DNA from: Thiohalocapsa halophila
Lineage (GTDB): Bacteria; Pseudomonadota; Gammaproteobacteria; Chromatiales; Chromatiaceae
Direction of reading: 5' to 3'
DNA: 64,000 nucleotides
NCBI RefSeq assembly: GCF_016583825.1
Contig: NZ_NRRV01000022.1
Span: forward strand, 21,169 to 85,168
Below, in pieces: positions 1 to 8,987 of the stretch. The notes beneath the pieces were generated by a model. That model was given only the letters and a program-made list of their open reading frames with translations. It was not told the origin of the DNA and did no database searches. A program made the position numbers and the translations under genes. Positions within the stretch are counted from its first letter, which is position 1; every line of letters starts with the position of its first letter.

Positions 1-726
1 CTGCTGGCAGAATCCGGCTGTGAGGTGACCGCGCGGGAATTCGTAGTTCTCCTGGCGAGGGAATTGCCGAACATGCGAGGGGTTGGGCCCAGCACACGTG
101 CGGCAGTCCAGGCGTTTATCGATACGGGCCGCGTGGGCGCAAATGGAGGATGCACCAACGGGGCTGCGATGCGCGCGTTGCCAATAGGGTGGATTGTTCC
201 ATGTCATAAGGCGAGCCTGCGAAGGGAGGTGGTATATCGGCTTTCTAAGGTAACCCATGGCGATATGCATGCTGTCGCGAGCGCATGCGTTATCGCTGCG
301 ATGGCTAGCTTGTCGGTTGAAAGTGCTTCACGTGACGCAGTTGTTGCCGCAGGCCGAGGAGAGAGTCGATGGTTACGCAGGCATGGGTGGCTTAGTGAGC
401 AAGCCGAAAGGGCAATTCTGAGTGGCAGGCGTTCTCTGTATGAAACGATTTCCGAGAATTCCGAGCTGGATCCAGTGCGAATGGTGAGCGAAGTGATCCG
501 GATAATTGTGGGGGCGCGCTCACTGGAGGATGCCTTACTGGAAAGCGTGCAGAACGGTGGTGATACGGATACTAGGGCAGCATTGGTTGGCGGCATCCTC
601 GCCCCGATCTACGGCCCGACTCCTGGGGTCTTGGCATGGCAAGAAAAAGCGAGGCTGCCAGATGCGGAGCGAATCGCTACGGTCGCGCAAAGACTGTGCG
701 CGGAGCGTTGTGGACACTACCGGTAG
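1..726 (+). CDS. ADP-ribosylglycohydrolase family protein, 5' end outside the window
   Basis: The reading frame is open from base 1, so the N-terminal third lies upstream; a GTG at 25 is probably internal. Seen: NGGCTNGAAMRALPIG, a conserved THGD, and GGDTDTRAALVGG near the C-terminus. These are the family's magnesium-binding and active-site signatures (ARH/DraG fold). Members cleave ADP-ribosyl or related N-glycosidic bonds in the cytoplasm. The gene overlaps a PfkB sugar kinase by 17 bases. This pairing matches E. coli yegU-yegV, so nucleoside or ribosyl catabolism is a more likely role than protein de-ADP-ribosylation. Codon choice is visibly less GC-biased than in the genes from 1700 on, suggesting separate ancestry. 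The family call is secure; the substrate is unknown. Confidence 0.8.
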   Translation: MLAESGCEVTAREFVVLLARELPNMRGVGPSTRAAVQAFIDTGRVGANGGCTNGAAMRALPIGWIVPCHKASLRREVVYRLSKVTHGDMHAVASACVIAAMASLSVESASRDAVVAAGRGESRWLRRHGWLSEQAERAILSGRRSLYETISENSELDPVRMVSEVIRIIVGARSLEDALLESVQNGGDTDTRAALVGGILAPIYGPTPGVLAWQEKARLPDAERIATVAQRLCAERCGHYR

Positions 727-1570
727 AGTGTGGGTCGTGGGCTCCATCGGATGGGACAGGGTGTACGCAGTTGATGCGGTGCCAGCGAGAGGGGGTTTTG
801 CAGAAGCCAGGAGTTTCGAGGTTAGGCCTGGGGGAACTGGGCTCAACACGGCAGTCGGGCTTGCCAGTGCGGACGTTGACACCCTACTGGTAGGTTACGT
901 TGGGCGGGATGGAACGGGAGATTCCTTACTACAGTGGCTGGAGACATTGGGTCTCGAGACATCCTACATTCAAAGGTGGCAGGTGCCGACGGCAGAAGTA
1001 GCAATACTAGTGGATTCCGAGGGCGAGCGTACCATGGTGGGCGCACATGAGGACGCACTGGGGTCGCTTAATTTCCCGTGCGCGAGAGTTAGCAGGGGGG
1101 ACATTGTATTTTTTTCCGCTGCTGCTCCCGCAAAGCCGTCGGTCCTGGAGGAGCTACGGAATTCCGGAGCAGTCGTAGTGTCCGTGCCAAGTGGCGTTGA
1201 GGCGCTGGAGGCAGCTGACTATCTGCTGGGCTCTGAAGAACAGTTTGAAGAAAATGGGGGCATTTCGAGCTACGCAGCCGCAATGCGAAATGCGGTTGCC
1301 TGTAAGGAGGTGATCGTGACTCATGGAGAGGAGGGCGTTCGAATGCTCTCACGAAAAGGTGAAGTACATATACCGGCCGAATCGGTTTCTGTAAAAGACG
1401 CGACCGGTGCAGGAGATGCTTTTGCTGCCGGCATGCTGGCGGGTTTGGTCAGAGGCGAGAGTATCGAGCAAAGTGTACGGCTCGGTAACAGATGGGGCGC
1501 AAGCGCGGTTGCGAGAGAAGGGTCAACACCTCCGGAATGGGCCGATGTGTTCGGAGAAGAGATTCGATGA
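710..1570 (+). CDS. PfkB-family carbohydrate/nucleoside kinase
   Basis: A 286-aa cytoplasmic ribokinase-like kinase that would phosphorylate a sugar or nucleoside hydroxyl with ATP. Seen: the N-terminal strand VWVVGSIGWDRVYAVDAVP, a glycine-rich PGGTGLNTAVGLA substrate motif at about residues 43-55, and the C-terminal anion-hole/catalytic motif DATGAGDAFAAG. GTG at 710 is preferred because a GGAG-like site lies about 5 bases upstream and the protein then begins at the expected first strand; GTG at 728 is the alternative. It overlaps the upstream ADP-ribosylglycohydrolase by 17 bases, so translational coupling is likely. The parallel to yegV suggests the kinase acts on a sugar or nucleoside released by its partner. 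Confidence 0.85.
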   Translation: MDTTGRVWVVGSIGWDRVYAVDAVPARGGFAEARSFEVRPGGTGLNTAVGLASADVDTLLVGYVGRDGTGDSLLQWLETLGLETSYIQRWQVPTAEVAILVDSEGERTMVGAHEDALGSLNFPCARVSRGDIVFFSAAAPAKPSVLEELRNSGAVVVSVPSGVEALEAADYLLGSEEQFEENGGISSYAAAMRNAVACKEVIVTHGEEGVRMLSRKGEVHIPAESVSVKDATGAGDAFAAGMLAGLVRGESIEQSVRLGNRWGASAVAREGSTPPEWADVFGEEIR

Positions 1571-1654
1571 ATTTGGCGACCTGTCCAGCAATGGTAGAGG
1601 AGTTGTGGCTGCGGAGAAACGTGGTGAAGTGGCTCAGTGTGTCAGCCTGACTGA

Positions 1655-2422
1655 CTGGGCGGTGGCTTCAGCGGCCGGTTCCGCGGAGCGAACGTCGGAG
1701 CCAGCCGAGACATGTTCCGGCACAGCGCGGCGCTGTATACCGGCAGCGACACCTTCGACCCGCAGGCCCTGGTGGTGGAGCTGGTGGCGGAGGACAGCGT
1801 GCCGCAGATGGCCGCGGCGCGCCTGAAGCCCAAAGCGATGCCCAAATTCCGCGCCTGGCAGGAGACCTGGGACAAGCAGCGCTTGGAGGACGCCATCGAC
1901 GCCCGCACCGCGCTGCCGGACACCGACCCCGACCACCTGACCCCGGAGCAGGCGGCGCAGCTCAAGGCCGAGCAGATCGGCGACATCCCGCTGCCGCCGA
2001 AGTACGCCAGCGGCGACTTCCGCAAACCGAGCTGGTGGGGCCTGCGCGGCAAGCTGGACGTGCCCAAGGAGCGCTTCTTCTCACTGCCCGGCTGCGAGAA
2101 GCCCGGCGACACCACGCCCGTCATCGGCTGGGCCGGCCTGGATCACCTGGAGCGCGCCCAGGCCATCGCCGCCTGGTACGTGGAGCGCAAGGAGCGCGAT
2201 GGCTGGGACGCCGATCAGCTCACGCCCATGCTGGTGGCCATCGACGAGCTGGTGCCCTGGCTCAAGCAATGGCACAACGCCCTGGACCCCACCTACGGCA
2301 CCCGCATGGGCGACTACTTTGACGGCTTCCTGCTGGAGGAGCTGCGCAGCCTGGAGCGCCCGCGCAGTGATCTCACCGACTGGCAGCCCCCGGGCGCCAC
2401 CCGCGGCCGCCGGCGCAGATGA
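1655..2422 (+). pseudogene. pglX: 3' fragment of BREX-2 adenine methyltransferase pglX (DUF7008-like tail)
   Basis: Only the C-terminal quarter of PglX is present. From a stop at 1652-1654 the frame runs GGGFSGRFRGANVGASRD, then the first ATG at 1712. Its later part carries TPVIGWAGLDHLERAQAIAA, PWLKQWHNALDP and RMGDYFDGF, which I recognise as the tail of BREX type 2 PglX proteins. The SAM-binding and NPPF-type catalytic domains are missing; their place is taken by the PfkB kinase ending at 1570. Intact PglX (over 1000 aa) is the methyltransferase that marks self DNA in Pgl/BREX-2. Without it this island should not methylate unless pglX lies elsewhere. The GC-rich codon use matches pglY and pglZ. 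Confidence 0.75.
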
Positions 2423-2441
2423 GCGTGCGCCCGGGCTGATC

Positions 2442-2489
2442 GTTCCCACGCTCCCGCGTGGGAACGCGTCCCTGGCCGCTCCAGCGGCC
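2442..2489. repeat. REP-like double hairpin
   Basis: Two perfect stem-loops lie side by side, 19 bases after the pglX stop. The first is GTTCCCACGC-TCCC-GCGTGGGAAC (2442-2465); the second is GGCCGCT-CC-AGCGGCC (2474-2489). The motif resembles dispersed REP elements of gammaproteobacteria, and the remains of a REP-associated transposase start 23 bases downstream. It could also serve as a transcription terminator for the pglX remnant, although no T-run follows. Confidence 0.6.
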
Positions 2490-2512
2490 CGTGTGAAGGA
2501 AGGAGGACATTG

Positions 2513-2744
2513 ATGGGCCGCAGTCGCTACGTCATCACTGAGCCGGACAAGCCGCATTTCCTGCGCGAAGCTGATCGCCCTGCTCGAGCAGCATCGGGTC
2601 GTGCGACTCCTGGAACGGCTCCGCTTCGCCAAGAAGCGCCACACGACGGACCGGGAGTACCAGTTCCGGCAAGAGGGCTCACATGACGAGGTGATCTTGC
2701 GGAAGAAATCCGAGAATCTACGCGCCGCGCTCGAGCTCGCCTGA
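2513..2744 (+). pseudogene. REP-associated tyrosine transposase (RAYT, Y1_Tnp) remnant
   Basis: The ATG at 2513 opens with MGRSRYVITEPDKPHFL, the classic RAYT start. A second frame then gives AKLIALLEQHRVVRLLERLR, followed by KKRHTTDREYQF and EEGSH, the conserved segment near the C-terminus, ending at 2744. The middle, with the HUH and catalytic tyrosine motifs, is deleted and the two ends are out of frame, so the gene is dead. RAYTs are single-copy domesticated transposases linked to REP hairpins, and one lies immediately upstream. Confidence 0.75.
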
Positions 2745-2767
2745 GCTGGCTTGCGACGTGCGTCTGC

Positions 2768-4243
2768 TCAGCTCGGCTGCCAAAGCGATTTCAAATAAGG
2801 TTGCAGGGAATCGGCTTGCGCCTCGGGCAGGACGGTCGAATTTCGGATTTGCCAGGCGGCGGTCTCGTGGCTCACTTCGAACCTTTGTGCGAGATCATCC
2901 AGCGCGGCCTCTATCGCGGCTTGGCGAGTCTCCTCGGTATCAGCAGACTCGAGCTGTTTTCTGGTGATCTCGCGGGCTCGTGACCGTGGGAGCAGCAATT
3001 CGGCGGCAAAGGCATTGGCACGCTTTTCGACGTCCTGCGGCACGCGACCACCGAGCACCTCGACCGCGGGCAGTGCTCCTTGGGTATCGATCAAGAGATG
3101 GCATAGCTCATGGGCAAGGCTCACGCGGCGCCCCGTCGGGAACCTTGAGCGCAGTCCCCGAGTGTTGATGAAGACCATCGGCTGGTGCTCTTGGCTCAAG
3201 ACGGCGATTGCGTCGAGCGCTTCAGTCGGCAGGTGAATGTCTTTGACAGTGACCTGCCAGGACCCAAGCAATCCCTCGGGATCGGCCCGGTCGTCTCCCA
3301 AGTTGAGCTTCTCGCGCAGATAACCGGCGAGCCGGTAACCCTGCACATAGGGCTCATCCGCTTCGTGTGTCGCCATGACCTCTGCGGCCAAGCGTCGCGG
3401 GTGCGAGAGCCCCCGTGCTGCACCGGCGGGGACCTGCGCCAATTCGGCAAGTAAGGCGCGCAGGGCGTCTTCGGTGAGATACGGCCCTGCCATCCTCGCC
3501 GCGGCCTTCAGCCGATAGGGGACATTGGCATCAGTGATTGCACCTGGCCAGACCTGTTCCAGGGTTTCTTGATCCAAGCCGGTGGCGGCCTCCAGGCGTG
3601 ATAGGGTCTGGAGCTGATCACGCGCCTGCCAGCGTTCCAGCGCGAGCTTGGACCGAGTATCATCGAGGTCGGACAGTCGATACGCGATCCGTTCACTCAG
3701 AGCCTCAAGCGTGCTCATGCTGTCCGCATAGCGCAAGGCCCATTCCTTCTCCCTGGTTGCGGCCCGCATTTGATGTCCGTGCCGCAACAGCAAGAGACTC
3801 GGTGGGTATGCGCCCTTGAGGGCTTGACCCAAGTCGTGAGCCAGCAGAAAGTCGTCGAGCTGTTCTTCCTCTTCTTCGACCTGTTCTTCCGGTAGGCTGC
3901 GCCAGCGCAGCCTGGCTCTGCCGCGGAGCTCGCCGAGATGTTTTGGGGCCTCGAAGAGAGTCGCGAAATCGATGGGGTGGGTCTCTTCTTCTTCGAGATA
4001 AGGCCAGGCGATTGCAAGATATTCGAGGAGATCGATCCAGCTCCAGCGGATGCCTTGCGGTCGCCCTCCGTTGCCCGCGGGATTCCCCCAGATCAGCGTA
4101 TCCCGCACCCAGAGCTGAAGGTCGCCCCAGGTACGCGCGACGGGACCGTTGGTGCCGTAGTCGTCAAGCCAGCTGAGCACACACCGGAGCCCATCGGCGC
4201 CGCCGATGACGAGTGGGTCGTTTAGAACTTGCGGTTCAGCCAT
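2768..4243 (-). CDS. ImmA/IrrE-type (COG2856) metallopeptidase-domain protein
   Basis: A 491-aa soluble protein. The C-terminal half carries RRVSLAHELCHLLID (zinc-binding HExxH) and a following NAFAAELLLPR segment, the signature of ImmA/IrrE zinc peptidases. These cleave repressors or antitoxins in phage, ICE and stress systems. The N-terminal 180 residues are family-unique and include an acidic run (EEQVEEEEEQ). The gene lies antisense between the pglX tail and pglY, and its ATG overlaps the end of another minus-strand frame by 22 bases, so the two were probably one operon. Its target is unknown. It could regulate the BREX island or belong to an unrelated inserted module. Confidence 0.75.
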   Translation of the reverse strand: MAEPQVLNDPLVIGGADGLRCVLSWLDDYGTNGPVARTWGDLQLWVRDTLIWGNPAGNGGRPQGIRWSWIDLLEYLAIAWPYLEEEETHPIDFATLFEAPKHLGELRGRARLRWRSLPEEQVEEEEEQLDDFLLAHDLGQALKGAYPPSLLLLRHGHQMRAATREKEWALRYADSMSTLEALSERIAYRLSDLDDTRSKLALERWQARDQLQTLSRLEAATGLDQETLEQVWPGAITDANVPYRLKAAARMAGPYLTEDALRALLAELAQVPAGAARGLSHPRRLAAEVMATHEADEPYVQGYRLAGYLREKLNLGDDRADPEGLLGSWQVTVKDIHLPTEALDAIAVLSQEHQPMVFINTRGLRSRFPTGRRVSLAHELCHLLIDTQGALPAVEVLGGRVPQDVEKRANAFAAELLLPRSRAREITRKQLESADTEETRQAAIEAALDDLAQRFEVSHETAAWQIRNSTVLPEAQADSLQPYLKSLWQPS

Positions 4244-4563
4244 CGCTTCAGCTCTTTGCTATCGCCGCGGGATTGTGCGCGCTCTGTGAGTTGGCGCTCA
4301 ATCTTCAGTGGAATGTGCTTTGCCTGCACCGGCCAGCCGTGCCAGGTCAGACCGCCGTCCGACGTGCGTGCCTGGTACACGGCACCTGCGTAGTAGCTCC
4401 AAAGCCGAAAGGGCTGGTCAGGTTGCCGCTTCTTGTATTCCGGGATGGCGTCCTCGAGCAGGGCGGCGGCCTGCTCCAGCGAAAAGCCCCTCGGGCACTT
4501 GCCGACTTCCAGCCCGTTCTCCCATGTTCGTGGATCTGCGGCCCTCCCGACTCCTTCCCGCGC
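4222..4563 (-). pseudogene. Uncharacterised gene upstream of the ImmA/IrrE gene, 5'-truncated
   Basis: Minus-strand frame open from a stop at 4564-4566 to TAA at 4222-4224, about 113 codons. No ATG, GTG or TTG occurs before strongly coding-like sequence (CPRGFSLEQAAALLEDAIPE, then FRLWSYYAGAVYQART, WHGWPVQAKHIPLKIERQL), so the 5' end seems lost. Its stop overlaps the start of the metallopeptidase by 22 bases, suggesting translational coupling. I do not recognise the family. A non-standard start or a frameshift is the alternative. Confidence 0.45.
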
Positions 4564-4822
4564 TCACCCCGCTAGGGGGGCCGGCCACCGACCTCCCCAA
4601 CCGAACACCACCCAAGCGCTCTTCACCGTCCTCAATGGCGATCTACCGCGCTGTTCACCGAAGATGCGCGGGTGTGGACCGCCATCGACAGCGTGCGCCC
4701 ATCCCGGGCCTGGCCGCCGAAAGCTGGCGCAGCGTCTGGACGGCCTGCGCGCAATACCGGCTTCTGCTAGCCTCTGCCCCCAGCGGTACCGAGTCCAGCG
4801 CGGAACGCACACGGACAACCCC

Positions 4823-7800
4823 ATGACGACCCTGATCAAAGACCTGATCCCGATCCCGGAGCGGGTGCAGCGCAACGACTTCGTGCTGAACCTGGCCCAT
4901 GGCCTGGAGCCGGAGGCTGTGGCGCAGACGCTGGCCGACTATGTAGTGACGCCGCAGCTGGCGCGCTGCTTCGAGGATGCGCTGGGGTTCATCAAAGACG
5001 CCATCGGCGAGGGCCCGGGCGGGACTCAGCCCCGCAACAAGGGCGCCTACACGCACGGCAGCTTCGGCAGCGGCAAGACGCACTTCATGGCGGTGCTGGA
5101 CTTGCTGCTGCAAGGCAACCCGCAGGCCCGGGCCATCCCCGAGCTGGCGCCGGCGGTGGCCAAGCACAGCGACTGGATGCAGCGCTACAACATCCTGCTG
5201 GTGCCCTACCACATGATCAACGCCCCGAGCATGGAGGCGGGGGTGCTCGGCGGCTATGCGCGATGGGTGGCGCGGCATCATCCAGAGGCGCCGGCGCCGG
5301 GCTTCTACGTGGCCGACCGGCTGTTTGCGGATGCCGAGAGCCTGCGCGGCCATATGGGCGACACGACCTTTTTCGCCGCGCTGAGCGCGGCGCGCGCCGA
5401 CCCTGGTCTGGGCGATGCCGCCGGCGGCTGGGGTGACGCCGCCGGCGGCTGGGGTGACGCGAGCTTCGACGCCGTCGTGCGCGGCGAGGCCAGTGACGAC
5501 GACCGAGCCGCGCTGGTCTCGGCCCTGGTGGGCACGCTGTTCAAGTCTTATGCCGATGTGGCAGCCAGCCGGGGTGCGGGCTACGTGGACTTCGACGAGG
5601 GGCTGCGCATCCTCACGCGCCACGCCAAGGCCCTGGGCTACGACGCGGTGATCCTGTTCCTGGACGAGCTCATCCTGTGGCTGGCGACGCGGCTGTCGGA
5701 CCAGAGCTTCATCAGCCGCGAGATTCAGAAGATCGTGAAGCTGGTGGAGGCGAGCCTCCCGCGGGAGCTGCCGATGGTGAGCTTCATCGCCCGTCAGCGG
5801 GATCTGCGGGAATTCGTCGGCGACCAATACAGCGGCATGCAGCAGGAAATCCTGAGCGATGCCCTGCAGTATTGGGAGGGTCGCTTCCACACCATCACGC
5901 TGGAGGACCGCAATCTGCCGGTGATCGCCGAGCGCCGCCTGCTGGCGCCCGTGGATGCGGCTGCGAAGGCACAGATCGACGCCGCCTTCGCGCAGACCGA
6001 GCGCATGCGCGAGGAGGCGTTCAACCTGCTGCTGACCAGCCAGGGCGACCGCGAGATGTTCCGCAGGCTCTATCCCTTCAGCCCGGCGCTGGTGCAGGCC
6101 CTGGTGGCGCTGTCGTCGGCGTTGCAGCGCGAGCGCACGGCGCTGAAGGTAATGCTGATGCTGCTGGTGGAGCAGCGCGATCGGCTCGCCCTGGGCCAGG
6201 TCATCCCGGTGGGGGACCTCTACGACGTCATTGCCTCCGAGGCGGAGCCCTTCTCTTCGCTGATGCGCGCGCACTTCGACAACGCCAAGCGGCTGTTCGA
6301 GCGCAAGCTGGTGCCGATGCTGGAGGGCGAGCACCAGGTGCGCTTTGCGGAGCTGACCGACCTGCCAGCGGACGACGCCCGGCGCATGGCGTTCACGAAT
6401 GACCTGCGGCTGCTGAAGACCCTGGTGCTGGCGGCCCTGGCGCCGGAGGTGGAGAGCTTCAAGCAGCTCACGGCGACCAAGCTGGCGGCGCTGAACCACG
6501 GCACCATCCGCTCGCCGGTGCCGGGGCGCGAGGCGCAGACGGTGCTCACCAAGTGCCGCAAGTGGGCCGGGCAGGTGGGCGAGATCAAGATTGCCGACGA
6601 TGTAAGCCCGACCATCGGTCTGGCCCTGTCCGGCGTGGACACCGAGGGCATCCTGGAGCAGGCCCGCATCAACGACAACGACGGCAACCGCCGCCGGCTG
6701 ATGCGCGAGATGGTGTTCGACGCCTTCGGCATCCGCGACGATGGCCAGCTCTTCGTGGAGCACGAATTCCTGTGGCGGGGCACGCGCCGGCGCGTGGAGG
6801 TGGTGTTCCAGAACGTCATCGAGATTACGGACGACAGCGTGCTCGAGGCCCGCGGCGAGCAGTGGAAGCTGATCATCGACTTCCCGTTCGATGCCGGCGG
6901 GCATACCCCCTCCGACGATCAGGCGCGGGTGCGCGAGTACGAGGCCGCGGGCGGGCAGTCCCTGACCCTGTGCTGGCTGCCGTATTTCTTCAGTGAGCCC
7001 ATGCAGAAGAGCCTGGGCAAGCTCGTGGTGCTGGAGCAGGTGCTCAAAAGCGACGACAGCTTCAGCCGCTACAGCGGTCATCTCAGCCCGCAGGACCGGG
7101 CCAGCGCGCGCACGCTGCTGGACAACCAGCGCAGCCAGCTGCGGGCGCAGCTGAAGGACACCCTGATCGGCGCCTACGGCGTGGCGGAGCCGGCGCCGGG
7201 GTCGCTGGCAAACGTGGGCTTGCTGGAGACGCAGATCATGTCCCTACAGCCGGGCTTCAGCCCGCGCCCGCCCCGGGGGACGACCATGGCCCAGGCACTG
7301 GAGCAGCTGCTGGGGCAGGCACTGGCGTTTCAGTATCCGGATCATCCGGAATTCGAAGAGGAGGTGCGCACGACGGAGCTGGGCCGGGTCTTCGGCGAGC
7401 TGCGCCGGGCCTTCCATGCCGCCAATGGTCGCATCGAGGTGGACAGCCCACTGCGGCCGCTGATGCGCCGCATCGCCCAGCCCTTGGGCCTCGGTGAGAT
7501 GCACGAGCGCCACTTCATCTTCAAGCCGGACTGGCCGCAGCACCTGAGCCGCGAGGTGGCGAAGGGCGCTGGCCAGACTGGGGGCGACAACGGCGGCGAC
7601 ATCACCGTGGCGCGGCTGCGCCGCGCGATGGACCAGCCGCGGCCGCGGGGCCTGCCGGTGCCGGTGCAGAACCTGCTGATCATGGTCTTTGCCGAGCAGG
7701 GGCAGTATGCCTTCACCCTGCATGGCGGGCCCTTCGAGCAGGTGACCCTGAAGGAGATCCGCGACGACCTGGTGCTGGTGAAGCAGGCGCTGGCAGACCC

Positions 7801-8533
7801 GGCGCGCTGGCAGCAAGGGCTGGCGAATGCCGGGGCACTGTTCGGCGTAACCGTGAATCCGCTGCGCACGGCCAACAACCAGAACGCACTTCACAACGAG
7901 GTGCGCGACGCGGTCGCGACCAGGCTGCCGCCGTGTCGGACCCTGGTGGATGACCTACAGACGCAGCTCGGCGCCTTGGGCCTGCCGCAGGATGGCAACC
8001 GGCTCGCCAACGCCCGGCTCGCGGTGCAGGTGCTGGAGGGGCTTCAGGGCAAGGAAGGGCCGGCGCTGGTGGAGGCGCTGGCCGACATCCAGCCGGTCAC
8101 CAGCATGCAGGCCCTGGCCAAGGGCATTGCCTCGGCGAGCCGGGTCAGCCATACCCTGGCGGACAACAACTGGGCGCTCCTCACCAAGGTCTGGAGCGGA
8201 GACCATCCCGACGGCCATCGCATCAAGCAGTCGGTGGCCGCGGCGCTTTCGGCCGATGAGCTGGTCACCGAGCTGGCCGCGGCACTGAAGCGGGCACAGG
8301 CGGAGGCGACGCGTCTGTTGACGGCGCCGCCGCCGGAGCCGGAGCCGGAGCCGCCGGTCGTGCCGCCGCCGAAGCCAGCGGTGGACCCACCCGCGGGCAA
8401 GAAGGTCGTCAAGGAAGGTGTCGAGAGCGGTCTCTCGGCGAACGAGGCGAAGCGGGTGCTGGATGAGATCGCGCCGCTGCTCCGCGACGGCGTGACGGTG
8501 GATCTGAGCTATCGGATCGTCGGCGACGACTGA
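4823..8533 (+). CDS. pglY: BREX-2 P-loop ATPase PglY
   Basis: A 1236-aa protein, the expected size for PglY. Walker A is GSFGSGKTH at about residues 79-87, and a Walker B-like strand VILFLDELILWLA lies near residue 280. The C-terminus has a proline/glutamate-rich linker near residues 1170-1192. PglY is the large ATPase of the phage growth limitation (BREX type 2) system and is required for phage exclusion; its exact mechanism is unresolved. ATG at 4823 is chosen because it begins the conserved N-terminus (MTTLIKDLIPIPERVQRNDF); the open frame continues upstream to 4433 without similarity. It is followed by toxin-antitoxin debris and then pglZ. A duplicated 21-base unit lies at 5414-5455. Confidence 0.8.
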   Translation: MTTLIKDLIPIPERVQRNDFVLNLAHGLEPEAVAQTLADYVVTPQLARCFEDALGFIKDAIGEGPGGTQPRNKGAYTHGSFGSGKTHFMAVLDLLLQGNPQARAIPELAPAVAKHSDWMQRYNILLVPYHMINAPSMEAGVLGGYARWVARHHPEAPAPGFYVADRLFADAESLRGHMGDTTFFAALSAARADPGLGDAAGGWGDAAGGWGDASFDAVVRGEASDDDRAALVSALVGTLFKSYADVAASRGAGYVDFDEGLRILTRHAKALGYDAVILFLDELILWLATRLSDQSFISREIQKIVKLVEASLPRELPMVSFIARQRDLREFVGDQYSGMQQEILSDALQYWEGRFHTITLEDRNLPVIAERRLLAPVDAAAKAQIDAAFAQTERMREEAFNLLLTSQGDREMFRRLYPFSPALVQALVALSSALQRERTALKVMLMLLVEQRDRLALGQVIPVGDLYDVIASEAEPFSSLMRAHFDNAKRLFERKLVPMLEGEHQVRFAELTDLPADDARRMAFTNDLRLLKTLVLAALAPEVESFKQLTATKLAALNHGTIRSPVPGREAQTVLTKCRKWAGQVGEIKIADDVSPTIGLALSGVDTEGILEQARINDNDGNRRRLMREMVFDAFGIRDDGQLFVEHEFLWRGTRRRVEVVFQNVIEITDDSVLEARGEQWKLIIDFPFDAGGHTPSDDQARVREYEAAGGQSLTLCWLPYFFSEPMQKSLGKLVVLEQVLKSDDSFSRYSGHLSPQDRASARTLLDNQRSQLRAQLKDTLIGAYGVAEPAPGSLANVGLLETQIMSLQPGFSPRPPRGTTMAQALEQLLGQALAFQYPDHPEFEEEVRTTELGRVFGELRRAFHAANGRIEVDSPLRPLMRRIAQPLGLGEMHERHFIFKPDWPQHLSREVAKGAGQTGGDNGGDITVARLRRAMDQPRPRGLPVPVQNLLIMVFAEQGQYAFTLHGGPFEQVTLKEIRDDLVLVKQALADPARWQQGLANAGALFGVTVNPLRTANNQNALHNEVRDAVATRLPPCRTLVDDLQTQLGALGLPQDGNRLANARLAVQVLEGLQGKEGPALVEALADIQPVTSMQALAKGIASASRVSHTLADNNWALLTKVWSGDHPDGHRIKQSVAAALSADELVTELAAALKRAQAEATRLLTAPPPEPEPEPPVVPPPKPAVDPPAGKKVVKEGVESGLSANEAKRVLDEIAPLLRDGVTVDLSYRIVGDD
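5414..5455 (+). repeat. Two 21-bp in-frame direct repeats inside pglY
   Basis: The unit encodes DAAGGWG twice, with one base difference between the copies (GATGCC versus GACGCC). It lies in a linker-like stretch about 115 residues after Walker A. The 21-base length keeps frame, so copy-number change would lengthen or shorten the linker without killing the gene. Confidence 0.8.
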
Positions 8534-8721
8534 GGCGACCCTGATGGTTCTAGGCGGTTCTAGGCGGCTCCAGGCTCCAGCCCGAGAGCCCGGCCCGCGC
8601 AGCTCCGGCCTCGCGTGGCCCGGGCCGCGGGAGCGGCCGGGGATGTACTCTCATGCTGGGGCGTGGGAGCGATCATTCTTCCACCCGTTTCGGACGCTGC
8701 TGCACAACGCCCGCTCACCCT

Positions 8722-8746
8722 CGTTGCGAAGCTCTGCTTCGCAACG
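8722..8746. repeat. Hairpin in the pglY downstream spacer
   Basis: The sequence forms an inverted repeat CGTTGCGAAGC / GCTTCGCAACG around TCT. It lies in the 232-base gap between pglY and the convergent phd gene, so it could act as a bidirectional terminator, but there is no T-run. A degenerate REP-like segment on the minus strand lies at about 8640-8675. No gene is visible in the rest of the gap. Confidence 0.45.
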
Positions 8747-8765
8747 TTCGGACGCCCGCCGGCCG

Positions 8766-8987
8766 TCAGGTTTCGGCCCGCGCTTCCCGCACCGCATCGA
8801 GGATGTCCTGCGTACTTGCGTCCGTGCGAATGCCGGGAACATCGAACGGTGATGCGGCAGGTCGCTGCTTGACGGACAGTGAGAACACAGTGCCGTCGCG
8901 GCGGCGGATCTCGATCTCTTCCTCCTGTGCCAAATCGAGGATCTTCGCCAGATTCTGCCTTGCTTCGGAGTAGGTGAATGCCTTCAT
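8766..8987 (-). CDS. Phd/YefM-family antitoxin, apparently orphan
   Basis: A 73-aa protein with the Phd/YefM N-terminus (MKAFTYSEARQNLAKILDLA), an arginine-rich EIRRRDG strand, and a variable acidic C-terminus that would bind the toxin. Such antitoxins dimerise, bind their own promoter and neutralise a Doc or RelE-type toxin. Here no toxin frame follows on the minus strand before pglY ends at 8533, so the toxin was lost or never present. The gene sits between pglY and pglZ on the opposite strand. It may still act as a repressor or as an anti-toxin against a toxin encoded elsewhere. Confidence 0.8.
   Translation of the reverse strand: MKAFTYSEARQNLAKILDLAQEEEIEIRRRDGTVFSLSVKQRPAASPFDVPGIRTDASTQDILDAVREARAET

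Noticed and set aside
4655..7081. 808-codon open frame on the minus strand
   Set aside because: It is the antisense of pglY; it is His/Arg/Gln-rich with no domain, as expected from a GC-rich shadow frame.
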